Of a DNA stretch of 64,000 bases, positions 1 through 10,845 are shown piece after piece; position 1 is the first letter of the stretch, and each line of letters starts with the position of its first letter. The notes below the pieces were generated by a model, which was not told the DNA's origin, searched no databases, and saw only the letters and a list, made by a program, of their open reading frames with translations. Both the position numbers and the translations under genes were made by a program. Source of the stretch: Cellulophaga sp. HaHa_2_95 (lineage in GTDB: Bacteria > Bacteroidota > Bacteroidia > Flavobacteriales > Flavobacteriaceae); NCBI RefSeq assembly GCF_019278565.1, contig NZ_CP058988.1:1612001-1676000 (forward strand), in the 5' to 3' direction.

Positions 1-261
1 GATTTGGTGATCCGTAATGAAAAGAATAGTGCTCGAAAAGATGGTGTTCATTTAACGGCATTAGGATATAAAATGTTAGCACAATCAATTTTTACCGCTT
101 TAGAAAGCAATGATTTGCTTCAGAAAAATCAGAAGATAATTTGCTTTGGAGATTCATTGACCTTTGGAGCAGGATTAAAAAAGGGAGGTGCCGTGATTGG
201 AGAAAGTTATCCTGCAGTACTTCAAAAACTAATACTTGAACATTTCGAATTAAAAAAATAG
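1..261 (+). CDS. SGNH/GDSL hydrolase, 3' part only, with a truncated second domain
   Basis: The reading frame is open from base 1, so the start lies outside the window. The first visible residues include DGVHLTALGY, which matches the C-terminal Asp-x-x-His block of SGNH hydrolases. After a short linker a new N-terminal SGNH block appears (CFGDSLTFGAG, with the GDS nucleophile serine), followed by SYPAVLQKLI. The protein then stops, so this second domain has block I but lacks the later blocks. The next gene starts 8 bases after the stop, which argues against a simple frameshift. SGNH enzymes in such loci are usually carbohydrate esterases; that role is inferred. It is probably co-transcribed with the lyase downstream. 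Confidence 0.75.
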   Translation, partial: DLVIRNEKNSARKDGVHLTALGYKMLAQSIFTALESNDLLQKNQKIICFGDSLTFGAGLKKGGAVIGESYPAVLQKLILEHFELKK

Positions 262-269
262 CATTAACG

Positions 270-3002
270 ATGATTAAAAATACACTAGCATTAGTAGTCT
301 TTATTTTTTGCGCGAGCTGGTCTCAAGCACAGATTCCGCTTCCTAAAAGTCAAGAATCAGGATATCCTCGTCTGTATGTCACACAAGATGAAAAAAAGGA
401 TTTGCAAAAGACCCTAAAGAAAGAAGCCTGGGCCAATGAGGTGTTAGCAGGAATTCATAAACGAATAGATACCCATGTAGAACGCCATGTTGATGATCCA
501 GAATGGATGGTTTCCCGTTTGCAAATGTATTGGAAAACAAAAGCAACCAATGTTTACGTTAATGGGGTAGATTATTCTCATGCAGATGGGGAAGCTCCTG
601 TGCCTACAGTACGGTTTACGGGATCTCGAAATTCTGCTACCGCTTATGGTAAACCCGCTCTTGAAGATATTTTGCCTTATATGGATGATCCGCGTGGGTT
701 ATACCTACCAAACCGAACTAAAGAAGGTAATCCTTTTGAGTGGGCAGAGCAATCGGAGACTGGTGGTATAATTATTTCAATTAATAGAGAGATAATGGGC
801 TTAGGTAAAGAAGCTGCTTTTCTGTATTGGTTAGAGAATGATGATGCGTTTGCTAAGTTTTCTTTTGATTTGTTTGATACCTATATGATGGGTATGTCTT
901 ACAGAAGCGAACCCATTGATATCTTAAATGGCCACATTCAAACCCTTGTGGGACTCACAAATTTTCAAGTAATACACGAAGGTACTTTGAGTGATATAGC
1001 TGAACTCTATGATTTTTTACACCCTTATATCGAAGCAAATTACCCTGAAAAGGTTGGTATGTATGATAAGACCATTAAAAAGTGGACAGATTTGGTAATT
1101 AAAAATGGCGTACCTCAAAATAATTGGAACCTTCATCAAGCAAATATCATTTTAAAAGCAGCGATGGTGCTGCAAGATAATAGCAATTATGAAGACAAAA
1201 AAGGACGCGAATACTACATCAATTATATATTGAATGTTACTTCTGCAAGACAATGGTCTTTAATCAAATTTATGGACTACGGTTATGATGAAAGTAATGG
1301 TGTTTGGAATGAATGTCCCGGATACTCTATAGGGGTAACAAAAAGTCTTACCAATTTTATTAGAGATTTTGACAATACTTTTGATCATAACATACTACCA
1401 TGTACTCCTGTAATGGAAAAAGCTGTAAAAATGTTGCCACAATATATATTCCCAAATGGTGAAATTGTTGCTTTTGGAGATAGCTATTATGGTCCACTAG
1501 ATACAGAAGCTATGAGTGATATGATTCGTATTGCTCAAAAAAATAAGGACACGAAACTAGAGGAAGAATTTACAGGCTTGTATCGCTTGTTTAATGATGA
1601 ATCAAAAAATTCAGACAAATTAAGAAAGCCTAAGGCCGAAATCGCTTCGTTTTTTGCGAGTAAACCTCTGGTATTGAATCCAAAGTATGGTAAAGGAAGT
1701 ATGGACGATTACATAACTCAAACTTTTTATGCTCCTAATGTCAGTTGGCATGTACAACGTATGGGAACAGGTAAAGATGGGATGATGGTATCGTTAAACG
1801 GATCATTAGGAAACCATATGCATGCCAATGGCATTAATATGGAATTGTACGGAAAAGGATTTGTGCAAGGAGCAGATCCAGGCAAGGGTGCAAATTATCT
1901 TCAACCTATTTATTTAGAATATTACTCACAGTTTCCTGCTCATAATACCGTGATGGTAGATGGTACCTCTTCATATACCGAAATGTTGAGTAACCATGCC
2001 TTTGATTTAGTGGGGCAGTATCCAAAATCAGAAGAAAAAGAAGGGTTTTATAAAGCTATTACGTATTCTGATGTATTCTTTTTAGAGCCAGAAAGCCGTA
2101 GTGATCAAAGCAGATTGGTGAGTATTATCAAAACCGGAGAAAGTACAGGGTATTATGTAGATATTTTTCGTTCTAAAAAACAACGTGGTGGCGATAAGTT
2201 TCATGATTATTTCTATCATAATCTAGGACAAAGTATGCAAGTGAGTGATGCCAATGGGAACCCATTGGAATTATTGCCAAGTGAAGAAATGGGTTTTGCT
2301 GGAGGTCATTTGTATGCCTTTGATTATATGTGGGATAAAAAATCTGTTCGCACGAATAAGGATTATCAGGCAGAATGGAAAATAGACATGCCTGAGGGTG
2401 AAGACGATGTTTTTATGAACCTTTGGATGAAAGGTACCGAAGGGCGTGAAGTATTTACTATCAAATCGCCTCCTAATAAAGCATTTAAATACAATAAAAA
2501 AATACCGTATGATGTTAGTGAGGCACCTTATTTGACCCTTGCAGCTAGGCAACATGGCGAGGCATGGAACAAGCCTTTTGTATCGGTTTATGAACCATTC
2601 ACATCTAGTGAAGGAAAAAGTGTTGCTACTATTTCAGGTTTTGAAGATGAACATGGGAGCACAGATTTTGTAGGCCTTCATGTAGTGCATAAATCGGGAA
2701 GAGAAGATTTTGTTTTTTCGTCAACAGAAAATAAAATAGCAAAATATAAAGAGACAGTTACTGATGCAACCTACGCTTTGGTTGGTCAAGAAAAAAATAA
2801 GGATATCATCTTATTTTTAGGAAACGGAACAGAACTTACCGCTAAGGGTTTTGAGATAGCAACAAATAAAAAGGGGAATGTAGTACTTGAAATTAAAGCA
2901 GGAAAATTGTTTTTAAACAATGAAGTTCCAGTAACCATAATACATGATAAAAAGGAAAAGCAATTTGCTGTTGGAGCATATCGGTCTGTGCAATTAGATT
3001 AA
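270..3002 (+). CDS. Heparinase II/III-like polysaccharide lyase (exported)
   Basis: A 910-residue protein with a clear signal peptide ending near SQAQ (residue 21). The first half is helix-rich, as in the alpha/alpha toroid of heparinase II/III-type lyases, and carries NNWNLHQAN (N285, W286, N287, H289). The second half is beta-rich and contains GNHMHANG (H516, H518, N520), resembling the His-x-His motif at the start of the heparinase II/III beta domain, here with Asn where Asp is common. Such lyases cleave uronic acid-containing glycans by beta-elimination and leave an unsaturated uronate end, which fits the GH88 and KduI/KduD genes of this locus. The exact PL family is uncertain; a PL37-like or ulvan-active relative is possible. 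Confidence 0.65.
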   Translation: MIKNTLALVVFIFCASWSQAQIPLPKSQESGYPRLYVTQDEKKDLQKTLKKEAWANEVLAGIHKRIDTHVERHVDDPEWMVSRLQMYWKTKATNVYVNGVDYSHADGEAPVPTVRFTGSRNSATAYGKPALEDILPYMDDPRGLYLPNRTKEGNPFEWAEQSETGGIIISINREIMGLGKEAAFLYWLENDDAFAKFSFDLFDTYMMGMSYRSEPIDILNGHIQTLVGLTNFQVIHEGTLSDIAELYDFLHPYIEANYPEKVGMYDKTIKKWTDLVIKNGVPQNNWNLHQANIILKAAMVLQDNSNYEDKKGREYYINYILNVTSARQWSLIKFMDYGYDESNGVWNECPGYSIGVTKSLTNFIRDFDNTFDHNILPCTPVMEKAVKMLPQYIFPNGEIVAFGDSYYGPLDTEAMSDMIRIAQKNKDTKLEEEFTGLYRLFNDESKNSDKLRKPKAEIASFFASKPLVLNPKYGKGSMDDYITQTFYAPNVSWHVQRMGTGKDGMMVSLNGSLGNHMHANGINMELYGKGFVQGADPGKGANYLQPIYLEYYSQFPAHNTVMVDGTSSYTEMLSNHAFDLVGQYPKSEEKEGFYKAITYSDVFFLEPESRSDQSRLVSIIKTGESTGYYVDIFRSKKQRGGDKFHDYFYHNLGQSMQVSDANGNPLELLPSEEMGFAGGHLYAFDYMWDKKSVRTNKDYQAEWKIDMPEGEDDVFMNLWMKGTEGREVFTIKSPPNKAFKYNKKIPYDVSEAPYLTLAARQHGEAWNKPFVSVYEPFTSSEGKSVATISGFEDEHGSTDFVGLHVVHKSGREDFVFSSTENKIAKYKETVTDATYALVGQEKNKDIILFLGNGTELTAKGFEIATNKKGNVVLEIKAGKLFLNNEVPVTIIHDKKEKQFAVGAYRSVQLD

Positions 3003-3060
3003 TACTTTAAGTATTGGATTTTCAAAATGAAATGGATTAAATAAATGAAAAGGGTGTTGT

Positions 3061-5025
3061 ATGAGAACAAATAATATAGATATGAAAAGAAAGAGTGCTA
3101 TGGTTATTTGCCTGAGTTTCTTATGTTCTTTTACGTTGGTATTTAGTGCTACAACTCAAAAAGAAGCGCCCTTAGATATACGAGAGTTTCTAAAACATGC
3201 GGACGGTGAAACAATTTACCCGTCAGCAAGGCAGCTAGAAATGCTAAAAAAAGTGATACCAACTAAAGCATACCAACCAGCACCTGCGGTTTCTGATCGG
3301 GTGTATTGGAATGCCATTGCCGCAACACCATCAGGAAAGGCATATTTGCAGGAAGCATTGACCATGTTATCTAAAGCTCCGGAAGTACCTATTTCCGATG
3401 AGATTTATAGACGTGCGAACAAGGAAGGGAATCGAGGGATATACAAACCCAGATATTACCGGACTATGGAGCGCTTAGAGCATTTTATATTGGCAGAATG
3501 TTTAGAAAATAAAGGGCAGTTTGTTCCACAAATACATACGTATTTACAGGCTATTCTAGATATGAGGTCATGGTTACATCCTAACCATGATGATGCTGAA
3601 AATGGTGTTCTTGAGGGTAGACGTGTGTCAATAGATTTAGGTGCACGAAAATTTGGAGGGGTATTGGCATTGGCATCATCACTCTTAGAAGATGAGCTTT
3701 CTGAGGCTATGCGTGAAGCTATAAAAGAACAACTGCAATGGCGCATTACGGATACTTATTTACAAAGTAGTAAAGTGCCCGATGAAAACAATCATTGGCT
3801 TAATGGTACGAGTAATTGGAATTCAGTCTGCACAAGTGGATCCGTTTTAGTTACGATTTCAAATTCTGACAGTTCAGAAGAACGTGTGGCAGCTATTGGG
3901 TCAGCAATAAATAGTATGAAGTATTATTTGAGTGGCTTTGGTGCCGATGGGTATTGCTCAGAAGGCTTAGGGTATTGGGGTTATGGTTTCAACCATTATT
4001 TGTACTTGGCACAAATGCTGTCTGATTATACGGATGGAAAAATAAATTTATTTACGTTTGATAATCCAGAGAAATTAAAAAGAGTAGGAAATTTTCCAGA
4101 GCATTTTGAAATACAGCAGGGTACTTGCGCTCCTTTTTCTGATGGCGTTTCACATATAAAAAGTTCTGGAAGTAATTTTGCTGAGGTCTTGTCTTCTAAA
4201 TATTATGGGGCAAAGAAGCCGTCAGAAATTAGAATGGAAGAAGCTGTAGAGCAAATTATGGCGTGGAATAATCCAATACTTTTTAGTGCAGCAGAAAGTC
4301 CTTCAGAACAAAAACCAGTTTTAAAAGGACACACGTATTTCGATGATTTTGGAATGGTCATTTCTCGTGGAAAACAGAAAGTTCCTTTTTCAATAGCGCT
4401 TAAAGCTGGGCATAATGCCGAAAATCATAACCATAGTGATGTTGGTACCTATAGTATCGTTCATGGGGAAGATTTTATGACTGGTGATATTGGAGCACCT
4501 TCATACATAGCGGGGTCATTTTCACCAGACAATAAAGCTCGAAGTTCTTGGGGGCATCCTGTACCTAAAATAAATAATACGCTACAAGCGAATGGTAGGG
4601 CGTTTGAAGGAAAAATTATTGAAACGGTCTTTGAAGAAAAGCTTGATAAAGTGATAATGGATCTCAAATCAGCCTATGCTATACCACTATTAAAATCTTT
4701 GACGAGAACGATACGAAACGATAAAGAAGGAACAGGAACAATAACGATAGAGGATGATGTTGTAAGTACTGCGCCTATCGCTTTTGGAACGGCAATTATG
4801 ACGTATTCACAGTATGAATTCATAGGTGATCATACTGTGTTATTGACTTCTGAACATCAGAAATTAAAAGTTGAAATTAAGAGCAAACAGGGGGCGTTAA
4901 AAATTACAGATGAGAAAGTGCCTGTTATACATTTAAGAGAGGGCGGAACAGCGTATAGAATTGGAATCGATTTTGTAAAACCCATAAAAAAAGGGAAAAT
5001 CACAATTACTTATACGCCCTTGTAG
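3061..5025 (+). CDS. Second heparinase II/III-like polysaccharide lyase (exported)
   Basis: A 654-residue protein. The first ATG is at 3061, but the signal peptide (MKRKSAMVICLSF...VFSA) begins at an in-frame ATG at 3082, which is an equally good start. The middle carries NNHWLNGTSNWN (residues 243-254), typical of the helical lyase domain. The beta domain carries GHNAENHNHSDVGTYS (H451, H456, H458, D460), the heparinase II/III family signature with its conserved histidines. It differs greatly from the lyase just upstream, so the two probably act on different linkages or on polymer versus oligomer. It lies 58 bases downstream of that gene and probably shares its transcript. Family assignment is firm at superfamily level only. 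Confidence 0.72.
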   Translation: MRTNNIDMKRKSAMVICLSFLCSFTLVFSATTQKEAPLDIREFLKHADGETIYPSARQLEMLKKVIPTKAYQPAPAVSDRVYWNAIAATPSGKAYLQEALTMLSKAPEVPISDEIYRRANKEGNRGIYKPRYYRTMERLEHFILAECLENKGQFVPQIHTYLQAILDMRSWLHPNHDDAENGVLEGRRVSIDLGARKFGGVLALASSLLEDELSEAMREAIKEQLQWRITDTYLQSSKVPDENNHWLNGTSNWNSVCTSGSVLVTISNSDSSEERVAAIGSAINSMKYYLSGFGADGYCSEGLGYWGYGFNHYLYLAQMLSDYTDGKINLFTFDNPEKLKRVGNFPEHFEIQQGTCAPFSDGVSHIKSSGSNFAEVLSSKYYGAKKPSEIRMEEAVEQIMAWNNPILFSAAESPSEQKPVLKGHTYFDDFGMVISRGKQKVPFSIALKAGHNAENHNHSDVGTYSIVHGEDFMTGDIGAPSYIAGSFSPDNKARSSWGHPVPKINNTLQANGRAFEGKIIETVFEEKLDKVIMDLKSAYAIPLLKSLTRTIRNDKEGTGTITIEDDVVSTAPIAFGTAIMTYSQYEFIGDHTVLLTSEHQKLKVEIKSKQGALKITDEKVPVIHLREGGTAYRIGIDFVKPIKKGKITITYTPL

Positions 5026-5307
5026 TAGCTACTATTTTACCATTTGTAAAATTTCATTGCTTAAAAATTGACATAATCTTCTAAATATGCTCTTATTTTA
5101 TGAGTATGGCAAAAAAAGTATCAATGTCAGTTTTAAAATTGGTGGATTTGAAGAAGTTTTGAATGTAAGTTTAAACCTTGGAATACATCAGTTGTGATTA
5201 TTTCATGCAGGATAGGATTACTCTTTTGTGAGCTACAGATTTGATGTGAAAATTGGCTGTTCCTAAAGTAATTCTCTAATACCAACTAACATTCAAATAA
5301 TTTTCTG
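5026..5307 (+). other. 282-bp intergenic gap within the first gene block
   Basis: This is the largest gap between genes of block A. It is AT-rich, holds no convincing open reading frame and no strong hairpin. An internal promoter for the sulfatase genes downstream is plausible, but I could not identify a good TAnnTTTG-type element. Confidence 0.4.
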
Positions 5308-6804
5308 ATGAATAAAATGATGTTCCTGTATAAATTAGGATTGATGGTACTACTAGTTACAAGTTTCTCTTGTAAGGAAGAGAAAAAGACAACTATAGAG
5401 AAGAAACCTAATTTTTTATTTGTTCTTGTTGATGATCAATCCCCTTTTGATTTACAGGTGTATGACGGTGCTTCCATTCTGGAAACTCCAACCATAAACC
5501 AATTAGCAAATGAAGGGACTGTATTTGACGGAGCCTATAATATGGGCTCCATGAACGGAGCAGTTTGTACTCCTTCACGGCATATGATTATGACGGGCCG
5601 TACTGTATGGCATTTACCACCAAGTGCAGAATTTCAAGAAAATACAGCTCCTAATCCTTTAGATGAACAAACCATAGGCGCTATTTTTAATAGGGCTGGA
5701 TATAAAACTATGAGAACCTGTAAGGTTGGTAACTCCTATCCCGGCGCAAATAAGCAATTTACCGTTGTTCATGATGCTACCAAAAGAGGTGGAACAGAGG
5801 AATCTGGTAGCGCTTGGCATTCTAAACAAGTACTTGATTATTTAGCAACTAGAGAAGAAGAGAAAGAAACGAATCCCTTTTTTATCTATTTCGGTTTCTC
5901 TCACCCACATGATACTAGAAATGGCACTCCAGAGCTTTTATCAAAATACGGTGCTACAAATCATACAGATAAAACCACATTACCACCAGCAAATGTAAAG
6001 CAGCCAGTTTTACAAGACAACTATCTTGCGGAACATCCTTTTTTTCATGGACACCCGGAATTGCGTGATGAAGAACGCGTAAGTGGCGTATGGAAAAATA
6101 GAGATGAACAGACGGTTAGAAATGAATTAGGCCGTGAGTATGCTTGTGATGAAAATATAGACAATCAATTACAAAAAGTACTTGCTAAGCTTAAAGAAAC
6201 GGGCGAATTGGAGCATACCTATGTGATATATACGTCAGATCATGGAATGTCAATTGGGCGCCATGGATTAATGGGAAAGCAGAACTTATATGAGCATACC
6301 TGGCGCGTACCATTTATGATTAAAGGGCCTGGAATTACTGCAAATAAAAGAGTGCAGGGAAATATTTATTTGCTAGATGTATTGCCTACGTTATGTGATT
6401 TGGCAGGCATAGAAATTCCAGAAACAGTAGAAGGGAAAAGTTTTGTGCCTGTTCTAAAAGGGGAAAAGGAAACAGTACGTGATGTGATGTATGGCGTATA
6501 TGCAGGAGGAACAAAACCGGGGATGCGAAGTGTAAAAAAAGGAGATTGGAAATTAATAAAGTATGATGTAATGGACGGTGCTGTGCGAGAAACACAACTG
6601 TTTAATTTAAAAGCAAATCCAAATGAATTCCTTCCAGAGCACCAAAAAACAGGAGCAATGGAAACAGATTTAGCGGAGAATCCTGAATATGCGGATAAAT
6701 TGGCGGAGATGGAACAATTGCTACTGGAACAAATGATTGAGAATGAAGATCCATATCGTTTATGGAATCAAACAGAAACGCCAAGTAGTCCAAGCGATAA
6801 ATAA
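5308..6804 (+). CDS. S1-type sulfatase 1 (lipoprotein)
   Basis: A 498-residue sulfatase with a lipoprotein signal ending TSFSC, so it is probably membrane anchored. The metal-binding start motif is FVLVDDQSP. The formylglycine signature is CTPSR, with Cys87 as the residue to be modified. SDHGMSIGRHG provides the later conserved Asp-His. FGFSHPHDTR is also typical of the family. It removes sulfate esters from sugars; the position on the sugar cannot be read from the sequence. It is separated by only 20 bases from the next sulfatase, so both are probably translated from one mRNA. A sulfatase-maturing enzyme is needed but is not present in the window. Confidence 0.9.
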   Translation: MNKMMFLYKLGLMVLLVTSFSCKEEKKTTIEKKPNFLFVLVDDQSPFDLQVYDGASILETPTINQLANEGTVFDGAYNMGSMNGAVCTPSRHMIMTGRTVWHLPPSAEFQENTAPNPLDEQTIGAIFNRAGYKTMRTCKVGNSYPGANKQFTVVHDATKRGGTEESGSAWHSKQVLDYLATREEEKETNPFFIYFGFSHPHDTRNGTPELLSKYGATNHTDKTTLPPANVKQPVLQDNYLAEHPFFHGHPELRDEERVSGVWKNRDEQTVRNELGREYACDENIDNQLQKVLAKLKETGELEHTYVIYTSDHGMSIGRHGLMGKQNLYEHTWRVPFMIKGPGITANKRVQGNIYLLDVLPTLCDLAGIEIPETVEGKSFVPVLKGEKETVRDVMYGVYAGGTKPGMRSVKKGDWKLIKYDVMDGAVRETQLFNLKANPNEFLPEHQKTGAMETDLAENPEYADKLAEMEQLLLEQMIENEDPYRLWNQTETPSSPSDK

Positions 6805-6824
6805 TTGATAACACAGAGAATGTA

Positions 6825-8279
6825 ATGGAAATAAAGGCTTTTAAATTGAAAGGGGTAGTAGCACTATTTTTAATGTGCTTCAGTGTTCCAGAAAATGGAT
6901 ACACTCAAAACGAACAACCAAATATTGTCGTTTTTTTATGTGATGATTTAGGGTATGGCGATTTATCATCTTACGGTCATCCATTTATTGAAACTCCAAA
7001 TATTGATCAATTGGCATTAGAAGGCATTAAGCTGACTAATTTTTATGCCGCAGCGCCTGTGTGTTCTCCTTCAAGAGTAGGGCTTTTAACGGGTAGAAGT
7101 CCAAATAGAGCAGGGATCTATGATTTTATTATTGGGGGGAATAAAAAAAGAGATGATAATAGAGATATGGTGCACCTGCAAGCAGATGAAGAAACTATTC
7201 CAGCCCGACTAAAATCTGTAGGCTATGCCACTTGCTTAGTAGGGAAATGGCATTGTAGCTCTCTTTTCAATTCGGAGGAACAGCCAAAACCTAGTCACTT
7301 TGGTTTTGATCATTGGTTTGCTACACACAACAATGCCGCTCCTAGTCATAAGAACCCTAAGAATTTTGTTCGTAATGGAGAAAAAGTAGGAGAGGTAGAA
7401 GGTTTCAGTAGCCAGATTGTGGTAGATGAAGCTTTACAATGGCTCGATAAAAAAGAAGATAAGAAACCTTTTTTCTTGCAAGTTACCTTCCATGAACCTC
7501 ATGTTCCTGTAGAGTCTCCACAAGAATTAGTAAACAAATACCTTCCAGTAGCTAAAAATGAAAATGAAGCTCAGTTTTTTGCTAATGTTGAGAATGTAGA
7601 TTTGGCCGTTGGCCGAATGATGGACTATTTAGAGAAAAATCATTCAGAAAATACCATTGTAATTTTTACTTCAGATAATGGTCCGGAAACACTTATGCGT
7701 TATGAAAAGGCCTATAGGTCTTATGGTTCTCCAGGAGCATTGAAGGGGATGAAACTTTGGACCAATGAAGCAGGATTTAAAGTGCCTTGTGTTATAAAAT
7801 GGTTGGGCAAACCAACGTTTACAGGAACATCTGATGCAGTGATTTCAGCGCTTGATTTTATGCCTACATTCTGTGAATTATCGGGTGCAGCGCTACCAGA
7901 AAATGCATTAGACGGTCAGTCCATGCAATCATTTCTACAAAATGGTAGGATGGAAAGAGATAAACCCTTGTTATGGAGTTTTTACAATGCTGAAAATGAT
8001 CACATCATAGCCATGAGAGATGGGGATTGGAAAATAATGGCACAGCTAAAAAATAAGGGAAACTATCTGCCTAAAATATTTAATGTCTACGATGGTAATG
8101 AAGCTTTTATAAAAGAAAGTAAGCTAACCGATTTTATCCTGTACAATTTAAAAGACGATGCTGGTGAAACAACAGATATAACATCAGAAAGCGGAAATAA
8201 ATATAAGGAGATGCGTAAAAAGCTAAAAAGAGAATATGAAGAATTACTAGCGGATAGCCATATTTGGATACGAGATTAA
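6825..8279 (+). CDS. S1-type sulfatase 2 (exported)
   Basis: A 484-residue sulfatase with an N-terminal hydrophobic signal (VVALFLMCFS) and cleavage probably near GYTQ. Visible motifs are VVFLCDDLGYGD (metal ligands), the formylglycine signature CSPSR with Cys80, GKWHCSS, and FTSDNGPE for the second metal cluster. The signature and overall sequence differ from sulfatases 1 and 3 of this locus, so it probably has a different regiospecificity. It ends 37 bases before the GH95 gene. Confidence 0.9.
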   Translation: MEIKAFKLKGVVALFLMCFSVPENGYTQNEQPNIVVFLCDDLGYGDLSSYGHPFIETPNIDQLALEGIKLTNFYAAAPVCSPSRVGLLTGRSPNRAGIYDFIIGGNKKRDDNRDMVHLQADEETIPARLKSVGYATCLVGKWHCSSLFNSEEQPKPSHFGFDHWFATHNNAAPSHKNPKNFVRNGEKVGEVEGFSSQIVVDEALQWLDKKEDKKPFFLQVTFHEPHVPVESPQELVNKYLPVAKNENEAQFFANVENVDLAVGRMMDYLEKNHSENTIVIFTSDNGPETLMRYEKAYRSYGSPGALKGMKLWTNEAGFKVPCVIKWLGKPTFTGTSDAVISALDFMPTFCELSGAALPENALDGQSMQSFLQNGRMERDKPLLWSFYNAENDHIIAMRDGDWKIMAQLKNKGNYLPKIFNVYDGNEAFIKESKLTDFILYNLKDDAGETTDITSESGNKYKEMRKKLKREYEELLADSHIWIRD

Positions 8280-8316
8280 AACGAAGAAATTTTAGAAGTG
8301 CCTAGAGTTGCTAAAA

Positions 8317-10827
8317 ATGAACATAGAGATGAAATTAAAAATTGCCTTATTACTTTTTTTGGGAGTAGGTTTAGGAACATGTTATTCTCAAGAAAACAAG
8401 GGTCTAAAGCTTTGGTATGATGCACCGGCATCAGATTGGAATGAGGCCTTGCCTATAGGTAATGGTCGTTTAGGGGCTATGGTTTTTGGTACTCCTGCAC
8501 AGGAAAATATTCAATTAAATGAAAATACGCTTTGGGCGGGCGGGCCACATAGAAATGACAACCCAAAATCAAAAGAAGCACTTCCAGAAATTAGAACACT
8601 TTTATTTGAGGGTAAATTTTCGGAAGCACATAAACTAGCCAATGAAAAATTCATTTCAGAAATTTCAGCAGGAATGCCTTATGAAACTGTAGGTAATTTA
8701 AGGTTGAATTTTCCAGGCCATGAAAGCTACACCAATTATAGTAGGGTTTTAGATTTAGAAAATGCAGTAAACACTATAACATACACCGTGGATGGTGTCC
8801 AATTTAAACGAGAGCTATTTACTTCGTTTACAGATCAAGTTATAGTTATAAAACTATCGGCCAGTAAAAAAGGTGAAATCAGTTTTTCAGCAACTATGGA
8901 CCGCCCCGAACCTGCAAAGGTGAGTGTTTCTACTGAGAATAATAATGTTTTAGTTATGACAGGGTGGAGCAGTGATAATAAAAATAAGCGCCTGCCTGCA
9001 GAAAGCCCAGCGATTAAAGGTCAAGTTGAATTTGATGCTAGAATTAAGGTTATTCCTGAAGGTGGAAAAGTGACTTCAACAAACAATCAATTAGTAGTTT
9101 CAAAAGCAAACAGCGTAACCCTATACCTTTCTATTGCTACAAATTTTGTGAACTACCAGGACCTTAGTGCAAATCCGCATAAAAAAGCAGAAGCGTATAT
9201 TATTGAGGCAGAAAATAAAAAATATCAGCAGTTGGTAGACGATCATACTGCTTTTTACAAAAACTATTTTAATCGGGTACGCTTAAATTTAGGAGAATCT
9301 GAAGCGGCAAAAAATACAACGGACATCAGGATTAAAAATTTTAGTACTGGTTTTGATCCTTCCTTGGCAGCGTTATATTTTCAATTTGGCAGGTATCTAT
9401 TAATTTCTTCATCACAGCAAGGAGGGCAAGCCGCAAATTTACAAGGACTTTGGTGTAAAGATTTAACACCACCTTGGAAGAGTGCGTATACGGTAAATAT
9501 TAACACTCAAATGAACTATTGGCCATCGGAGGTGACGAACCTTTCTGAAATGCATGATCCTTTAATTGATCTGATAAAAGATCTTTCGGTTACGGGTCAA
9601 AAAACAGCGGCCGATATGTATGGAGCAGAGGGATGGGTAACACATCATAATACAGATCTTTGGCGTATTACAGGTCCTGTAGATGGTGCTACTTGGGGCA
9701 TGTGGCCAACGGGTGGCACTTGGTTAAGTCAGCATCTTTGGGAGAAATACATGTTCAATGGCGATGTAAACTATTTAAGTTCGGTTTACCCTGCGATGAA
9801 AGGCGCGGCAGAGTTTTGTTTGAGTTTTTTAATGGAAGAACCAACAAATGGATGGTTGATTATTTCGCCAACAATTTCTCCGGAACATGGTCCCAAAGGG
9901 CGCGATAAATCAGTAAATATAGCAGCAGGTACGACCATGGATAATCAGCTGGTTTTTGATATACTAACAAAAACTGTAGCCGCTGCTAAATTATTAGATA
10001 CCGATAAAGAACTCATAAAAAGAATAGAACAGACACTTCCTAAATTACCTCCAATGCAGGTTGGTCAATACAATCAATTACAAGAATGGATACAGGATGT
10101 AGATGATCCGGAAGATAAACACCGTCACGTTTCTCATTTATATGGCTTATACCCATCAAATTTAATATCTCCGTATAGAAATCCAGAATTGTTTGAAGCG
10201 GCAAGAAATACCTTAATTCAAAGAGGCGATCCTTCTACGGGTTGGTCTATGAATTGGAAAATAAATTTATGGGCCCGATTGTTAGATGGTAATCATGCCT
10301 ACAAATTAATGGGAGATCAAATTAAATTAGTAGGCAGACCAGATTCGCCTAAGGGTGGCGGTACTTACCCAAATATGCTCGATGCACACCCACCTTTTCA
10401 AATTGATGGAAATTTTGGTTTTACTTCTGGTTTGACAGAAATGTTAGTGCAAAGTCATGATGGCGCTATTCATTTACTACCCGCACTTCCAGATGTTTGG
10501 AGCGAAGGTAACGTTAACGGATTACGCGCTAGAGGAGGTTTTGAAATAATCTCCTTGGAATGGAAAGAAGGTATGCTTGTAAAAGCAGTTATAAAATCGA
10601 CTTTAGGAGGTAATTGCCGCATCCGTTCCTATAGTGAATTGCGAGATGTAAAAAATGTTATAGAAGAAGCAATAGGCGAAAATGAAAATATATTTTATCA
10701 AACCCCAAAAACTAAAAAACCCTTGGTTTCTAAAAAAGTGATCTCAAAGGGCTTAGAACTAAAGCCAACCTACGTGTATGATATTCCAACAACAGTTGGC
10801 CAAGAGATTGTATTGATTAAAAAATAA
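8317..10827 (+). CDS. GH95 family alpha-L-fucosidase / alpha-L-galactosidase
   Basis: The protein begins [20 protein letters not shown], the typical GH95 opening, after a signal peptide. A TTG at 8308 is in frame, but ATG 8317 or ATG 8329 ([12 protein letters not shown]) are more likely starts; I use 8317 (836 residues). Catalytic elements visible are [10 protein letters not shown] (N394, N396), ISPEHG (E523, general acid) and IDGNFG (D697), which align with the Asn/Glu/Asp set of characterised GH95 enzymes. GH95 inverts alpha-L-fucosides, and some members prefer alpha-L-galactosides. Its presence suggests L-fucose or L-galactose in the glycan, which is not a usual constituent of ulvan. Confidence 0.9.
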   Translation: MNIEMKLKIALLLFLGVGLGTCYSQENKGLKLWYDAPASDWNEALPIGNGRLGAMVFGTPAQENIQLNENTLWAGGPHRNDNPKSKEALPEIRTLLFEGKFSEAHKLANEKFISEISAGMPYETVGNLRLNFPGHESYTNYSRVLDLENAVNTITYTVDGVQFKRELFTSFTDQVIVIKLSASKKGEISFSATMDRPEPAKVSVSTENNNVLVMTGWSSDNKNKRLPAESPAIKGQVEFDARIKVIPEGGKVTSTNNQLVVSKANSVTLYLSIATNFVNYQDLSANPHKKAEAYIIEAENKKYQQLVDDHTAFYKNYFNRVRLNLGESEAAKNTTDIRIKNFSTGFDPSLAALYFQFGRYLLISSSQQGGQAANLQGLWCKDLTPPWKSAYTVNINTQMNYWPSEVTNLSEMHDPLIDLIKDLSVTGQKTAADMYGAEGWVTHHNTDLWRITGPVDGATWGMWPTGGTWLSQHLWEKYMFNGDVNYLSSVYPAMKGAAEFCLSFLMEEPTNGWLIISPTISPEHGPKGRDKSVNIAAGTTMDNQLVFDILTKTVAAAKLLDTDKELIKRIEQTLPKLPPMQVGQYNQLQEWIQDVDDPEDKHRHVSHLYGLYPSNLISPYRNPELFEAARNTLIQRGDPSTGWSMNWKINLWARLLDGNHAYKLMGDQIKLVGRPDSPKGGGTYPNMLDAHPPFQIDGNFGFTSGLTEMLVQSHDGAIHLLPALPDVWSEGNVNGLRARGGFEIISLEWKEGMLVKAVIKSTLGGNCRIRSYSELRDVKNVIEEAIGENENIFYQTPKTKKPLVSKKVISKGLELKPTYVYDIPTTVGQEIVLIKK

Positions 10828-10845
10828 CCCAACGGAACAAAACAT

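Noticed and set aside
1..261. Frameshift joining the SGNH fragment with downstream sequence
   Set aside because: The next gene begins 8 bases later with its own signal peptide and full-length lyase, leaving no room for the rest of an SGNH domain.
3001..3015. AATACTTTAAGTATT palindrome after the first lyase
   Set aside because: The spacer is only one base and there is no T-run, so it cannot form a normal terminator; likely chance in AT-rich DNA.
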